Of a stretch of 64,000 nucleotides of DNA, positions 18,274-27,377 are shown piece by piece. Position numbers and translations under genes: made by a program. The notes beneath the pieces were generated by a model, which made no database searches, was not told the DNA's origin, and saw nothing but the letters and a program-made list of their open reading frames with translations. The DNA is taken from positions 4,493,001 to 4,557,000 of the forward strand of contig NZ_CP120416.1 in the NCBI RefSeq assembly GCF_032773895.1, written 5' to 3'. Every line of letters starts with the position of its first letter. Position 1 is the stretch's first letter. This DNA comes from Teredinibacter sp. KSP-S5-2 (GTDB lineage: Bacteria; Pseudomonadota; Gammaproteobacteria; Pseudomonadales; Cellvibrionaceae).

Positions 18274-18855
18274 ATGACCATCCACTTCAATACCCCGGAT
18301 ACTTCCAGCAGCACCCCGGTTATCGCAGCCTGGTTACTCAAACTGGCCCGGCTTATAGATTCAGTAAACACCAAAATTGGCCAAACGCTATCCTGGCTTT
18401 GCGTACTTATGGCAATTACCGTAGGTATCGTAGTGTGTTTACGCGCTTACGGTATTGGCTCGATTGCATTACAGGAGTCCGTCACCTATATGCATGCCAC
18501 CCTGTTTTTGCTTTGCCTAGCCTATACCGCCAAAGAAAACGGGCATGTCCGGGTCGACATCTGGTATAGAAAAGCTTCACGGATAAAGCAAACCTGGATC
18601 GATGTATTCGGTACCATCCTGTTTCAATTGCCATTCGCAGTATTTATCAGCGTCATCAGTTGGGACATGGTGATGAGATCCTGGGCTGACGGGGAAGTCT
18701 CGGCAGATCCCGGCGGTATTCCTGCAGTGTATTTGCTGAAAACTCTGATCCCCATTGCCGGAGCCTTAATAGCCCTCCACTCAATCAGCGATTTGATTCA
18801 TAAGACCCTGATGCTGACATACACCCAAGCCGACGAAACCGGAGGCAAAGCATGA
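18274..18855 (+). CDS. TRAP transporter small permease (DctQ family)
   Basis: A 193-residue membrane protein with four helices (about 40-58, 70-90, 110-132, 158-178). The conserved segment ARENG-like TAKENGHVRVDIWY identifies the DctQ family. It forms the small membrane subunit of a TRAP secondary transporter with the DctM protein encoded next, whose ATG overlaps its end by four bases. Upstream (18202-18227) there is an inverted repeat GGGAGTA/TACTCCC of unknown role. The ribosome site is weak (purine-rich aaaaaaaga). Confidence 0.9.
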   Translation: MTIHFNTPDTSSSTPVIAAWLLKLARLIDSVNTKIGQTLSWLCVLMAITVGIVVCLRAYGIGSIALQESVTYMHATLFLLCLAYTAKENGHVRVDIWYRKASRIKQTWIDVFGTILFQLPFAVFISVISWDMVMRSWADGEVSADPGGIPAVYLLKTLIPIAGALIALHSISDLIHKTLMLTYTQADETGGKA

Positions 18856-20222
18856 TTGAGCTTATGCCTCTTTGGATGTTCTTATTCGTGTGCCTGGCAT
18901 TAATGCTGGGCTTTCCCGTGGCCTTCACCCTGGCCGGAAGTTCGCTTTTATTCGCCGGTATTGGCATTGTGTTCGACATCTTTAATGCCAAACTACTTAT
19001 GGCTTACCCCGACCGTGTGTTTGGCACGATGACCAATACCACGTTGATCGCGGTACCGCTTTTTGTCTTAATGGGCGTCATACTTGAGCGCTCCAAAATA
19101 GCCGAAGAACTATTGGAAAACATGGGGCAGGCACTAAGCCGATTTCCTGCCGGACTAGGTCTGGCCGTGGTACTAGTCGGCATGTTGATGGCCGCCAGTA
19201 CCGGTATTGTTGGTGCCACGGTGGTCACCATGGGGCTCATGTCGTTGCCAACCATGTTAAAGCGCGGTTATGACACACCGCTGGCAACCGGCACCATATG
19301 CGCGACAGGCACTCTGGGTCAGATTATTCCCCCCTCCATCGCCCTGGTTTTACTCGGCGATATCCTGTCCAGCGCTTATCAGGAAGCCCAATTGAGCCTC
19401 GGTATTTACGACGCAGCGCCCGTATCTGTTGGCGATCTATTTATGGGGGCCATCATTCCCGGCATAGGTCTTGTCCTGCTGTACTTTGTCTATCTTCTGG
19501 TGATCGGAAAAATTTCTCCAGAGAAAGCGCCGGCCAATGTGAACAACGGCCAAACCGTCACTAAATTCAAATTATTACTCAGTATACTGCCGCCCATTGC
19601 GTTAATTTTGCTTGTGCTCGGCTCCATTATCACCGGCATGGCTACACCAACAGAGGCGGCTGGGGTAGGTGCCCTCGCGGCAGCGTTACTTGCCTTGATC
19701 AAAGGGCAGTTGAACCTGTCCATGCTCAAAGATGTGGTGCAATCCACCACCAAAGTTACCGCAATGGTATTTGCGATTTTATTGGGTGCCTCACTTTTCT
19801 CGCTGGTTTTCAGGGGCTTTGGTGGCGAACACCTGATTAGTGAATTTTTTAATTCATTACCCGGCGGCACATTTACCGCTGTTCTGGTGGTAATGGTGGT
19901 GATTTTCCTATTAGGGTTCATACTGGATTTTATAGAAATCACATTTGTTGTCGTGCCCATGATTGGCCCGGTACTCTTGGCTTCAGGGGTCGACCCCGTA
20001 TGGTTAGGAATTATGATTGCGCTGAATTTGCAGACATCATTTTTAACCCCGCCGTTCGGCTTCGCACTGTTTTATTTGCGTGGTGTCGCCCCGGAAAGCG
20101 TTCCCACCAGTGCGATTTATCGCGGCGTGATTCCCTTTATTATTTTACAACTATGTATGTTGGTTGCCCTGGCTGTTTGGCCGGAAATGGCAACCTGGTT
20201 ACCTTCTGTTATCAATCAGTGA
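18852..20222 (+). CDS. TRAP transporter large permease (DctM family)
   Basis: A 456-residue protein with about twelve helices. It carries the DctM hallmarks MAASTGIVGATVVTMGLMSLP, GTLGQIIPPSI and GMATPTEAAGVGALAA, and near the end LNLQTSFLTPPFGFALFYLRG. It imports an organic acid by sodium symport together with the small permease and a periplasmic DctP. The likely partner binding protein is encoded at 21469-22608 on the opposite strand and is of the TakP type, which suggests alpha-keto acid or related substrates. Confidence 0.93.
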   Translation: MIELMPLWMFLFVCLALMLGFPVAFTLAGSSLLFAGIGIVFDIFNAKLLMAYPDRVFGTMTNTTLIAVPLFVLMGVILERSKIAEELLENMGQALSRFPAGLGLAVVLVGMLMAASTGIVGATVVTMGLMSLPTMLKRGYDTPLATGTICATGTLGQIIPPSIALVLLGDILSSAYQEAQLSLGIYDAAPVSVGDLFMGAIIPGIGLVLLYFVYLLVIGKISPEKAPANVNNGQTVTKFKLLLSILPPIALILLVLGSIITGMATPTEAAGVGALAAALLALIKGQLNLSMLKDVVQSTTKVTAMVFAILLGASLFSLVFRGFGGEHLISEFFNSLPGGTFTAVLVVMVVIFLLGFILDFIEITFVVVPMIGPVLLASGVDPVWLGIMIALNLQTSFLTPPFGFALFYLRGVAPESVPTSAIYRGVIPFIILQLCMLVALAVWPEMATWLPSVINQ

Positions 20223-20238
20223 TGGAATATAAAAACCT

Positions 20239-20643
20239 ATGTCAGACATCGATATCGATGAGGAACCACAACCTGTAGGAGACTTAGCTCTACAAACCCT
20301 GACCATGCCTAAAGATACCAACGCTAACGGCGATATCTTTGGTGGATGGCTAATGTCCCAGATGGATTTGGCTGGCGCGATCAGCGCGCGGGAAGTGGCC
20401 AAAGGCCGGGTGACCACGGTGGCGGTGGGGAATATGGCATTTTTACGCCCCGTACCTGTTGGCTGCACGGTCAGCTGTTACTGTGAAATATTGGAAGTAG
20501 GGCGGTCATCCATAAAAGTCATGATCGAAGTCTGGACCAAACACCCGGATGAATACATCCAGCAAAAAGTCACCGAAGGGGAATTTATCTACGTCGCCAT
20601 CGACAATAACGGCCGAACCCGACCGGTGCCACACGAACGATAA
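20239..20643 (+). CDS. yciA: Acyl-CoA thioesterase, YciA type
   Basis: A 134-residue hot-dog thioesterase. TLTMPKDTNANGDIFGGWLM with the catalytic Asp and the following QMDLAGAISAREVAKGRVTTVAV are typical of YciA, a hexameric acyl-CoA hydrolase of broad specificity. The C-terminus (FIYVAIDNNGRTRPVP) is also canonical. It lies 16 bases after the TRAP permease gene and may be cotranscribed with it, though no metabolic link is evident. Confidence 0.92.
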   Translation: MSDIDIDEEPQPVGDLALQTLTMPKDTNANGDIFGGWLMSQMDLAGAISAREVAKGRVTTVAVGNMAFLRPVPVGCTVSCYCEILEVGRSSIKVMIEVWTKHPDEYIQQKVTEGEFIYVAIDNNGRTRPVPHER

Positions 20644-20653
20644 TTACCTACGG

Positions 20654-21298
20654 TTATTTCTCAGCATACTCCTCTAACAGCGTTAATTGCGCTCGGGTGT
20701 TTGCGGTGTGCGCTTGCCAAACCTCTGTCGCACGCTGCTTTTGACGCTCTAGGGCTCTACGATATTTTTTTTGCCAGGGCACTAAACCTGAAGCGGGTTC
20801 AACCAATGAAGTTTTATTCAGCCAGGAAGAGAACTTCGGGTTAGTCTGCGTAAACTCACCGTATGAGGCATGTGAGACAGGTCGAAGTTGATAACCTTGT
20901 TGATACATTGGCCGTACCACTACGTAATACCGTTCACCCGCGAGCAAAAATGCTTCCAGAATATGACTGGAAACTCCATCGGTACTGAGCAATAAATGTC
21001 GGCCAGGCTCAAAAAAGGCATATGTTTTCGAGTTGGGTTCGGCTACCGCAATCGCCTCATCCTGAGCACTGCTAACGTTATAAATGACGGAGTAGGGGTA
21101 TTTGGCGGATCCGACTTTATCCGAAGGGCGAAGAAATACGATCTGAGCTTGTGTCTCATCTGGTTCGGGCAGGTTTTGGTCTTGAGTTTTCTTTGCTAAA
21201 ACAGTTTTGTGCTTAGCCGAATCATCAAAACTAAAAAATGTTGTGCCACATGAACAAAGGCTGCCCGCCAACATCAAAACCAAAAGAACCTTCTTCAC
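20654..21298 (-). CDS. Lipoprotein with DUF2846-like domain
   Basis: A 214-residue lipoprotein (lipobox LCSC, Cys about residue 17). The mature core, QAQIVFLRPSDKVGSAKYPY followed by YAFFEPGRHLLLST and GERYYVVV, resembles DUF2846 beta-sandwich proteins. The C-terminus is a charged helix (KKYRRALERQKQRATEVWQ). Located between the TRAP permease/thioesterase unit and the TRAP binding protein; no functional link is apparent. Confidence 0.65.
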   Translation of the reverse strand: MKKVLLVLMLAGSLCSCGTTFFSFDDSAKHKTVLAKKTQDQNLPEPDETQAQIVFLRPSDKVGSAKYPYSVIYNVSSAQDEAIAVAEPNSKTYAFFEPGRHLLLSTDGVSSHILEAFLLAGERYYVVVRPMYQQGYQLRPVSHASYGEFTQTNPKFSSWLNKTSLVEPASGLVPWQKKYRRALERQKQRATEVWQAHTANTRAQLTLLEEYAEK

Positions 21299-21468
21299 CC
21301 CAAACTCTCCTTTATTTTAATTTGTAACCACCGTGCTTAAATCAGCATTATTTTACGATGCGCATTCTGCCAGTCATCAAAAAGCAAATTATGCAACCTT
21401 GTAACAAAATGGATCAATAAAGAAGCGAATAACGCCACCAATTATGATGACGTTATCATTAGGGGAAG

Positions 21469-22608
21469 TTAACGCTTATTCAAATACGCTTTTTCGCTAA
21501 TTTCGAGGTACTCATTTGCTCCTTTCAGGAAGCCCATATAAGAGCGATATACTTTGGCAAAGTGTGGATCTTTATCCGCCAATTCCTCGTATACCTCGAC
21601 ACTGGCCTGCTTGAATGCTGTTAAAACATCATCGGGAAATGGTCGAACATCCACCCCATGTTTTTCCACAAGTTCGACCAGAGCCGAGTTATTGCGCGCA
21701 GTGTACTCGTCCAGCATATCCTGGTTAACCATTCTTGCCGCAACCTCAATCATTACCTGTAAATCCTCCGGTAGAGAATTATAGGCATCCTTATTGACGA
21801 TAATTTCCAAGGTCGGGCCCGGTTCATGCCAGCCAGGGTAATAGTAGTATTGGGCAATCTGGTGAAAACCAAACGCCAGGTCATTGTATGGGCCAACCCA
21901 TTCAGTGGCATCAATCACACCAGATTGCAATGAAGTATATAACTCACCCCCAGGAATATTTACTGCGGTACCCCCTGCACGGGTAAATACTTCTCCCCCC
22001 AGACCGGGGATGCGCATTTTTAACCCTTTAATATCGTCCAGCGAATTAATTTCCTTATTGAACCAACCACCCATTTGCACACCCGTGTTGCCCGCGGCAA
22101 ATGGAATCAAATTATAGGGTTCGTAGGTTTCTCTCCAGAGTTCCAAACCACCACCGTAGTGCAACCAGCCATTAAACTCCTGAGCATTCATACCGAAAGG
22201 TACAGCCGTGAAAAAAGGTGCTGCCGGAATCTTGCCCTTCCAGTAATACGCCGCGCTGTGGCCCATTTCGACACTGCCAGACGAAACCGCATCAAACACA
22301 CCCAACGCCGGCACAATTTCATTGGCACCATGCACCGTAATTTGCAGGCGGCCATTGCTCATTTTGTTCAACTTCTCGGCAAAATTTTCTGGAGCCAGCC
22401 CCAAACCTGGAAATTTCTTCGGCCAGGTCGTCACCATCTTCCATTGATACACTTTCTGTTGTGTCGATTGATCAACCGATTGTTGAGAAAAAACACCATG
22501 CTGTTCAACAGCAGAGCGGGACACCAAAGTTGCAAACAGCGCTGTGACGGTCAGCAACAAAATGACAATAACCACGGGCATCCAAACAGGGGTATATCGC
22601 GCTTGCAT
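21469..22608 (-). CDS. TRAP transporter substrate-binding protein, TakP type (DctP family)
   Basis: A 379-residue periplasmic solute-binding protein with an uncleaved-looking N-terminal helix (about 9-30). WKMVTTWPKKFPGLG, EMGHSAAYYWKGK, NTGVQMGGWFNKEINSLDDI, LKMRIPGLGGEVF and DATEWVGPYNDLAFG follow the alpha-keto-acid-binding TakP family almost word for word. TakP-like proteins bind pyruvate and longer 2-oxo acids or related acids. It presumably serves the DctQ/DctM pair at 18274-20222, although transcribed from the opposite strand. Confidence 0.9.
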   Translation of the reverse strand: MQARYTPVWMPVVIVILLLTVTALFATLVSRSAVEQHGVFSQQSVDQSTQQKVYQWKMVTTWPKKFPGLGLAPENFAEKLNKMSNGRLQITVHGANEIVPALGVFDAVSSGSVEMGHSAAYYWKGKIPAAPFFTAVPFGMNAQEFNGWLHYGGGLELWRETYEPYNLIPFAAGNTGVQMGGWFNKEINSLDDIKGLKMRIPGLGGEVFTRAGGTAVNIPGGELYTSLQSGVIDATEWVGPYNDLAFGFHQIAQYYYYPGWHEPGPTLEIIVNKDAYNSLPEDLQVMIEVAARMVNQDMLDEYTARNNSALVELVEKHGVDVRPFPDDVLTAFKQASVEVYEELADKDPHFAKVYRSYMGFLKGANEYLEISEKAYLNKR

Positions 22609-22786
22609 AAGCTTTAGCCTTATTTTTATTCGATTGCAAAATGCGGATTTTGTACAACAATGCAGTATATTGGATACAAATGCACTTGTGACTGATTGAT
22701 TGGTACAGAGATATTGCGATTTGTTGAACTATTATACAGGTTGATTCAAACCTGCTGACACGCACTCTTTACCAGTAGAGATAATA

Positions 22787-23932
22787 ATGAATAAGCATAT
22801 CGGATCCCAGGCTCTTTGGGTATTTATTACACTACTTACATTAATGTCCCTTGCGTTTGCTGCGACATACAGCCCCGGCAAGCCGATATACGCAGCCAAG
22901 TTGCTGGCACTGGATGGCCTGAATGAAAAACAAACTCAGAAAACTGTAAATGACTGGCAACAGTTGGGCATTCAACAAATCTTTGCTCTGGACCATATCT
23001 ATCAGCTCCCGGAGTTCAGGAAACAATTAGCGAAAACAAATATCAAACCCTGGCTGATACACCAAACCTTTTTCAGTAACCACAACGACTTGTCTCAAAC
23101 TCCCGATTGGTTTGCCATTACCGAAACCGGCCAATACGCACAAGACAACTCCAAAGAAGGTAATTGGCTGGCAATGGCTTGCCCAAACAATGCCGATTAC
23201 AAACAACAAAGCATAGAGAGGGCCGTGAAACAGGTCAAAGCCTGGCAGCCTTACGGCTTAAGCATCGACTTTATTCGTTACTTCGCCTTTTGGGAACTCA
23301 GCCATGTTAAAGGGCATGAAGGCTACGATGGGCATAATGACCCCCTTATCGACAGCTGTTTCTGTGACACCTGTATGCAGCTCTTTTTCCAATATCTCAA
23401 CATGGAAAAGCCAAAGGCATTAACCACACCAACACAATTGGCCAGCTGGATTCACGACAACAAACAAGATGAATGGGTAAATTTTAAAGTCCAAACCATT
23501 ACCTCAATGGTAAAAGACTTGGTAACAGCGGTTAAACAGGTTAAGCCCGATATCAAAATTAATATTCACGCCGTCCCGTGGTTGGCAGGTGAACACAATA
23601 ACGCCGTTCAACGCATTACCGGACAGAGCATTAAAGAACTGGCTCCGTACGTGGATTATGTTTCCCCTATGGCCTATGCCGAAATGATGCTTAAGCCTGC
23701 CCGTTGGATGCACGATCTGGTCATCGACATGAAACAACAGTGTTCAAATCAATGTGAAGTCATACCCGCCTTTCAAGTGAGCGAAATGTATGATTCAGGC
23801 GAAATAACGGAAAAGGAATTTCAATCCTACATTCGGGAGGCCAGTAAAGCCCCCTCAGCCGGAGTTGTCTTCTGGCCGTGGGAAACACTGACGCAACAGC
23901 AAAAGAACTACATCAAAACCTTAACCCGGTAG
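22787..23932 (+). CDS. Secreted glycoside-hydrolase-like TIM-barrel protein (YngK/GHL type)
   Basis: A 381-residue exported protein (signal peptide ending in LAFA, about residue 24). SIDFIRYFAFWE (about 164) corresponds to the DYIRYP strand of the GHL10/YngK-type putative glycoside hydrolases, and YVDYVSPMAYAEMM and GVVFWPWETL match later barrel strands. Three nearby Cys residues (SCFCDTC, about 186-192) could bind a metal or form a disulfide and are unusual. The substrate is unknown; a polysaccharide is the best guess. Monocistronic, followed by a hairpin. Confidence 0.7.
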   Translation: MNKHIGSQALWVFITLLTLMSLAFAATYSPGKPIYAAKLLALDGLNEKQTQKTVNDWQQLGIQQIFALDHIYQLPEFRKQLAKTNIKPWLIHQTFFSNHNDLSQTPDWFAITETGQYAQDNSKEGNWLAMACPNNADYKQQSIERAVKQVKAWQPYGLSIDFIRYFAFWELSHVKGHEGYDGHNDPLIDSCFCDTCMQLFFQYLNMEKPKALTTPTQLASWIHDNKQDEWVNFKVQTITSMVKDLVTAVKQVKPDIKINIHAVPWLAGEHNNAVQRITGQSIKELAPYVDYVSPMAYAEMMLKPARWMHDLVIDMKQQCSNQCEVIPAFQVSEMYDSGEITEKEFQSYIREASKAPSAGVVFWPWETLTQQQKNYIKTLTR

Positions 23933-23947
23933 CCTTCGTTACCGGGT
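23924..23947 (+). terminator. Hairpin at the end of the GHL gene
   Basis: ACCCGGTA and TACCGGGT form a perfect 8-bp stem with an 8-base loop; the stop codon lies within it. A T-rich stretch (tttttctt) follows 13 bases later rather than directly, so it is an imperfect intrinsic terminator. Confidence 0.5.
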
Positions 23948-24128
23948 CGTGAATGATTACTTTTTCTTATCACGAGTTAAAACTTAAATAGCCAGCTGTA
24001 GTGTCATCTTCTCCACTCACAACACACCCTCTTTAATCATAATTCGTGTCAAAAAAGCCGCTTTCAATCGCCACCAATATCTTGTGCTAACCTTAATATG
24101 CATTGGGGTAATAAGAATAACCATACAA

Positions 24129-25289
24129 ATGTTTAATGAAGCGCCAAAAATCAGCACAGAGTTAAAACTTGTGGCTTTATTAAGCCTTCCAAGACTGGAG
24201 AAAGAGCAACTTAACCAGGTGGTCGCGCTCATTCAAAGAGTCGATGTCGAAAAAATAAAGCAACTTATTGATCACCATAGAACCTGGCCGTGCGTGTTTA
24301 AAAACTGTCAACGGTTCAATATTCCGCTGTTTGACATTGATTATGCCAAAGAACTCGCAGAGAGGTTTGAGCGCCACAAGCAAACCTGTTTGAAGCAATT
24401 TAAAGCTCTGGGTGAGATTAAAAAGCTTTTTCGTGAGCACGGTATACCGGTAAAAGAATTTAAAGGAATTCCGTTGGCCAGAGAACTATATGGAGATATT
24501 ACCCTAAGGCAATCAAGGGATCTGGATGTGCTAATCTCTGAGGATAAACGAGACATAGCCCATGAGTTATTGCAAGATAATGGGTACAAATGTCCACATT
24601 ACGATTATCTCTCAAATAAAAAACAAAAAGATTTATTGGATTTCCATAAAGACAGAACGTATATCGCACCCAATGGGATCACCATAGAAGTACATACGCG
24701 AGTATGTGGATACAAAACTGACTTTTCTAATTGTGCAAGTCAACGCTTTTTAGCCTCGTTTAGCGATGAAGAGAAAATAATAATTCAATTATTTTATTAC
24801 TGTTGGCATGGTTCCCATACATTATTTCACAGACTTAAGTGGGTATGCGATATAGCGCTATTTATTACTAAACACAAAACATTTATTGAAGGAAATATCG
24901 ATTCTATCCTGGCTAAGAGTCATCGTTTGGATGTAAGTCGAGACTTTATAAACGGCTATTATTTGGCTGCAATTATATATCGTTTAGAGGTTCCAACCAG
25001 GCTAAAACAGCAATATCAATCTAGTTGGCTATCAAAAATAAACAGTAAACTCTGCCTCTACTATATGGAAAATCCTGCTAAACAAAATACCATTTTGTTT
25101 AAGCTTATTCTATTTTACTTTGAAGTCCTTACCCCCCGAAAAAGCAGTAATATATTTAAAGTACTAACTCAAAGGCTCAAGCCTACTCATATTGATTTGA
25201 CAACTCTACCAAACTGCCCTTCAGCTTTATACGTTTTTATCAGACCCTTTACTTTGTTGTACTACTATAAGCTCGGAAAGGGGAGATAA
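24129..25289 (+). CDS. Nucleotidyltransferase family protein (PF14907-like)
   Basis: About 386 residues. The core GIPVKEFKGIPLARELYGD followed by RQSRDLDVLI contains the G-x(n)-DxD arrangement of the minimal nucleotidyltransferase fold (DLDVLI, about residue 135), as in the uncharacterised PF14907 family. Such genes recur in exopolysaccharide loci and in lasso-peptide clusters that carry an HPr-kinase homologue, as the cluster 4 kb downstream does. An ATG at 24129 is preferred to a GTG at 24084, which would add 15 hydrophobic residues. The stop overlaps the next start (TAATG). Confidence 0.75.
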   Translation: MFNEAPKISTELKLVALLSLPRLEKEQLNQVVALIQRVDVEKIKQLIDHHRTWPCVFKNCQRFNIPLFDIDYAKELAERFERHKQTCLKQFKALGEIKKLFREHGIPVKEFKGIPLARELYGDITLRQSRDLDVLISEDKRDIAHELLQDNGYKCPHYDYLSNKKQKDLLDFHKDRTYIAPNGITIEVHTRVCGYKTDFSNCASQRFLASFSDEEKIIIQLFYYCWHGSHTLFHRLKWVCDIALFITKHKTFIEGNIDSILAKSHRLDVSRDFINGYYLAAIIYRLEVPTRLKQQYQSSWLSKINSKLCLYYMENPAKQNTILFKLILFYFEVLTPRKSSNIFKVLTQRLKPTHIDLTTLPNCPSALYVFIRPFTLLYYYKLGKGR

Positions 25290-26278
25290 TGGAGGATAAA
25301 ACGCACCAGGAAAAACCGTCCCTAAAGTTAAATAGTAACGACTATCTCTACCTATTATGCATCCCAACTATATTAACCTTATTAATAATAGTTTTTATAA
25401 ATCGTAGTCCAAGCTATCAGGTGAACGCCACCATAACTTTATCCAATATCGAAAGCTTTTCGTCAATCAAAGGAAAGAATTTGAAAGGACTGGATCGTCC
25501 AGTCAGACGCATGATTCGAATGCAACAGCGACTTATGTTGTCCAACAACAGAACAACTCAAGCTGAACGCTTGGCAACACTAAAATCAAGAAGTTTTTTC
25601 GAAAGCTACATCGATAGCCATGAAGTAAAACCGCTGCTATTTCCCAAAAGGTGGGACAATGAAAAAGAGACTTGGAAATCTCGAAAACGCGGAATCGTAG
25701 GTATTATCCGAACCTATTTCGAAGAAGATCAAAGAAAAGTAAGTAATCGAGAACCAAGAACATTTCTCGCAGTTAAAATATTGAAAAATAAGTTCAGAGT
25801 AAAGATCGAAGCGAAAACCGGATTAATATATATCTCGTCGAGGTGGAAATCTGCTGAAATTGGTGAAAAAATTACTAACGAGATAATTAACTATGCAAAC
25901 ATATATATTGCAAACCAAAAGAGAGATACATTAGAAAAACAGATTAGACAAACTAATTTGCTATTAGAAAAAAGCCAGCCTCATAGCATACGACGTTTTT
26001 TAAATGCCAATTTAACCGCTTATCAACATGGATTAGCGTTTAACGATCCAGAATTTAACCCATCGTTTAAGGTACTCATTCCAGCTTATGCACCGGAGGA
26101 GCCAACGCTTAGGTTTCCCAAACTTAGGCTATTATTGGTACTTATTGTCGGATTTATTTCGACTTATCTATGGATTATGGTATCGAAGCTGAGAAAATTC
26201 GATAAGGGCTTACAACAAAAAAATAAGGCATCGCTGAACAACTCGACCTCATCAGTGACACCCTATACGAGCTCCTAG
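25289..26278 (+). CDS. Wzz/PCP-like bitopic membrane protein
   Basis: A 329-residue protein with one helix near each end (about 19-38 and 282-302) and a long, very basic periplasmic segment between them. A helical stretch with repeated Lys/Arg/Gln lies at about 210-245, and the residues before the second helix are Pro-rich (AYAPEEPTLRFPKLR). This topology is that of polysaccharide co-polymerases (Wzz type), though the family match is weak. It is translationally coupled to the nucleotidyltransferase and ends head-on against the tail-collar gene (four-base overlap). Confidence 0.6.
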   Translation: MEDKTHQEKPSLKLNSNDYLYLLCIPTILTLLIIVFINRSPSYQVNATITLSNIESFSSIKGKNLKGLDRPVRRMIRMQQRLMLSNNRTTQAERLATLKSRSFFESYIDSHEVKPLLFPKRWDNEKETWKSRKRGIVGIIRTYFEEDQRKVSNREPRTFLAVKILKNKFRVKIEAKTGLIYISSRWKSAEIGEKITNEIINYANIYIANQKRDTLEKQIRQTNLLLEKSQPHSIRRFLNANLTAYQHGLAFNDPEFNPSFKVLIPAYAPEEPTLRFPKLRLLLVLIVGFISTYLWIMVSKLRKFDKGLQQKNKASLNNSTSSVTPYTSS

Positions 26279-26814
26279 TTTCTTGGAGGATAATAACCAT
26301 CAAATGCAATGCAGAAATTCACAGCAGCATAAGGTTGTCTATTTTCGTGTGGTACACTTTTTCCAGCCAGATTTAATGCATCATCATCCATCGACGCATT
26401 CGGGGTTGCATCGTCGGAAATGAAGTTGATGTTTTCTGCCTCTGATCCTCGGTCTACCCCCATATATAAATTTGCTTGAGGCGTTCCAGACGTCCCTGAT
26501 ACTCTGACACCCATCATCACATGATCATGACTGGGAATTTCATTGACATCCAGTTGATAAGCAATTAAACCCGATTTTTCCCCTATGAAATGTGGATTCA
26601 ATCCTGGACCAGTTCCCCAATGCATAGGCGCTCGACCTTGCAAATCCGGCAGCCTCATCTCCGTATGGCCATTACCACCATAGATATTCCCGATCACCGA
26701 AAAAAGCGTCGGATTCTGACTAATAGATATATATGAGCCGTCGCACATCGCCCAATTTCTGGGCGCAAACTGACAAGCGAACATGCATATTTCTCCAATA
26801 AATGGATCTGCCAT
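26275..26814 (-). CDS. Tail-collar domain protein, MdpB type (copy 1)
   Basis: A 179-residue member of the microcystin-dependent protein (MdpB)/phage tail-collar family. It opens with DPFIGEICMFACQFAPRNWA and MCDGS, then has YGGNG and LPDLQGRAPMHWGTGPGL, and ends AVNFCIAFDGYYPPRN, the standard C-terminus of the family. A strong ribosome site (GGAGG) precedes the ATG. Last of three tandem paralogs on this strand. No other phage genes are present, so it is a stand-alone set rather than a prophage. Function unknown. Confidence 0.85.
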   Translation of the reverse strand: MADPFIGEICMFACQFAPRNWAMCDGSYISISQNPTLFSVIGNIYGGNGHTEMRLPDLQGRAPMHWGTGPGLNPHFIGEKSGLIAYQLDVNEIPSHDHVMMGVRVSGTSGTPQANLYMGVDRGSEAENINFISDDATPNASMDDDALNLAGKSVPHENRQPYAAVNFCIAFDGYYPPRN

Positions 26815-26825
26815 TATCTTTCCTC

Positions 26826-27359
26826 CTAGTTCCTATTCGGGTACGTGCCCAATGTACAGATAATAAAACTGACACACTGATAGGGCATAAGATTGTAATG
26901 CGTTTGGCTCCCACCGCTGTATGCAATGGTGTCGGTATTCAACGTTTGTTTTTTGGTAGGATCGTCCGGTTCTCCAGTGTAAGGCATATCACCATCTATT
27001 TGTGATGCTAGCACTGCTCCCGAAGGATAGGGGGTAGATGCCTCTTGCGCGTTAACTTGAAGTGAATGACTGTGATTTGGGATGTCATTCAAGGTCAATA
27101 CTACAGACTGCTCGCCAAAACGTTGCCCCATAATTCTCGGTGTTAGTCCAGGGCCCATACCTTGATGGACTGGAATCCTGCCACGCATATCCGGAAGAGC
27201 AAAGTCATTACGCCCGTCACCGCCATACGCCGTTCCCAATAAGGAATATAAAGCACTGTTGTTCACGATAGGTAGTAGCGTGCCGATACATAAGGCCCAA
27301 TTCCTGGGCGCAAAGTTACCGCCAAACATTCTAATTTCTCCTAAGTAAGGATCGCTCAT
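26826..27359 (-). CDS. Tail-collar domain protein, MdpB type (copy 2)
   Basis: A 177-residue paralog of its neighbours: SDPYLGEIRMFGGNFAPRNW, YGGDGRNDFALPDMRGRIPV, MGPGLTPR, the His pair in NHSHSL, and the end FIICTLGTYPNRN. Its middle third, a collar insertion, differs strongly from copies 1 and 3, while both ends are conserved. The gap to copy 1 is 11 bases and to copy 3 is 18 bases, each with an AGGAGG-like ribosome site, so the three form one operon. Confidence 0.85.
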   Translation of the reverse strand: MSDPYLGEIRMFGGNFAPRNWALCIGTLLPIVNNSALYSLLGTAYGGDGRNDFALPDMRGRIPVHQGMGPGLTPRIMGQRFGEQSVVLTLNDIPNHSHSLQVNAQEASTPYPSGAVLASQIDGDMPYTGEPDDPTKKQTLNTDTIAYSGGSQTHYNLMPYQCVSFIICTLGTYPNRN

Positions 27360-27377
27360 ATTTATTCCTCCTTTAAA

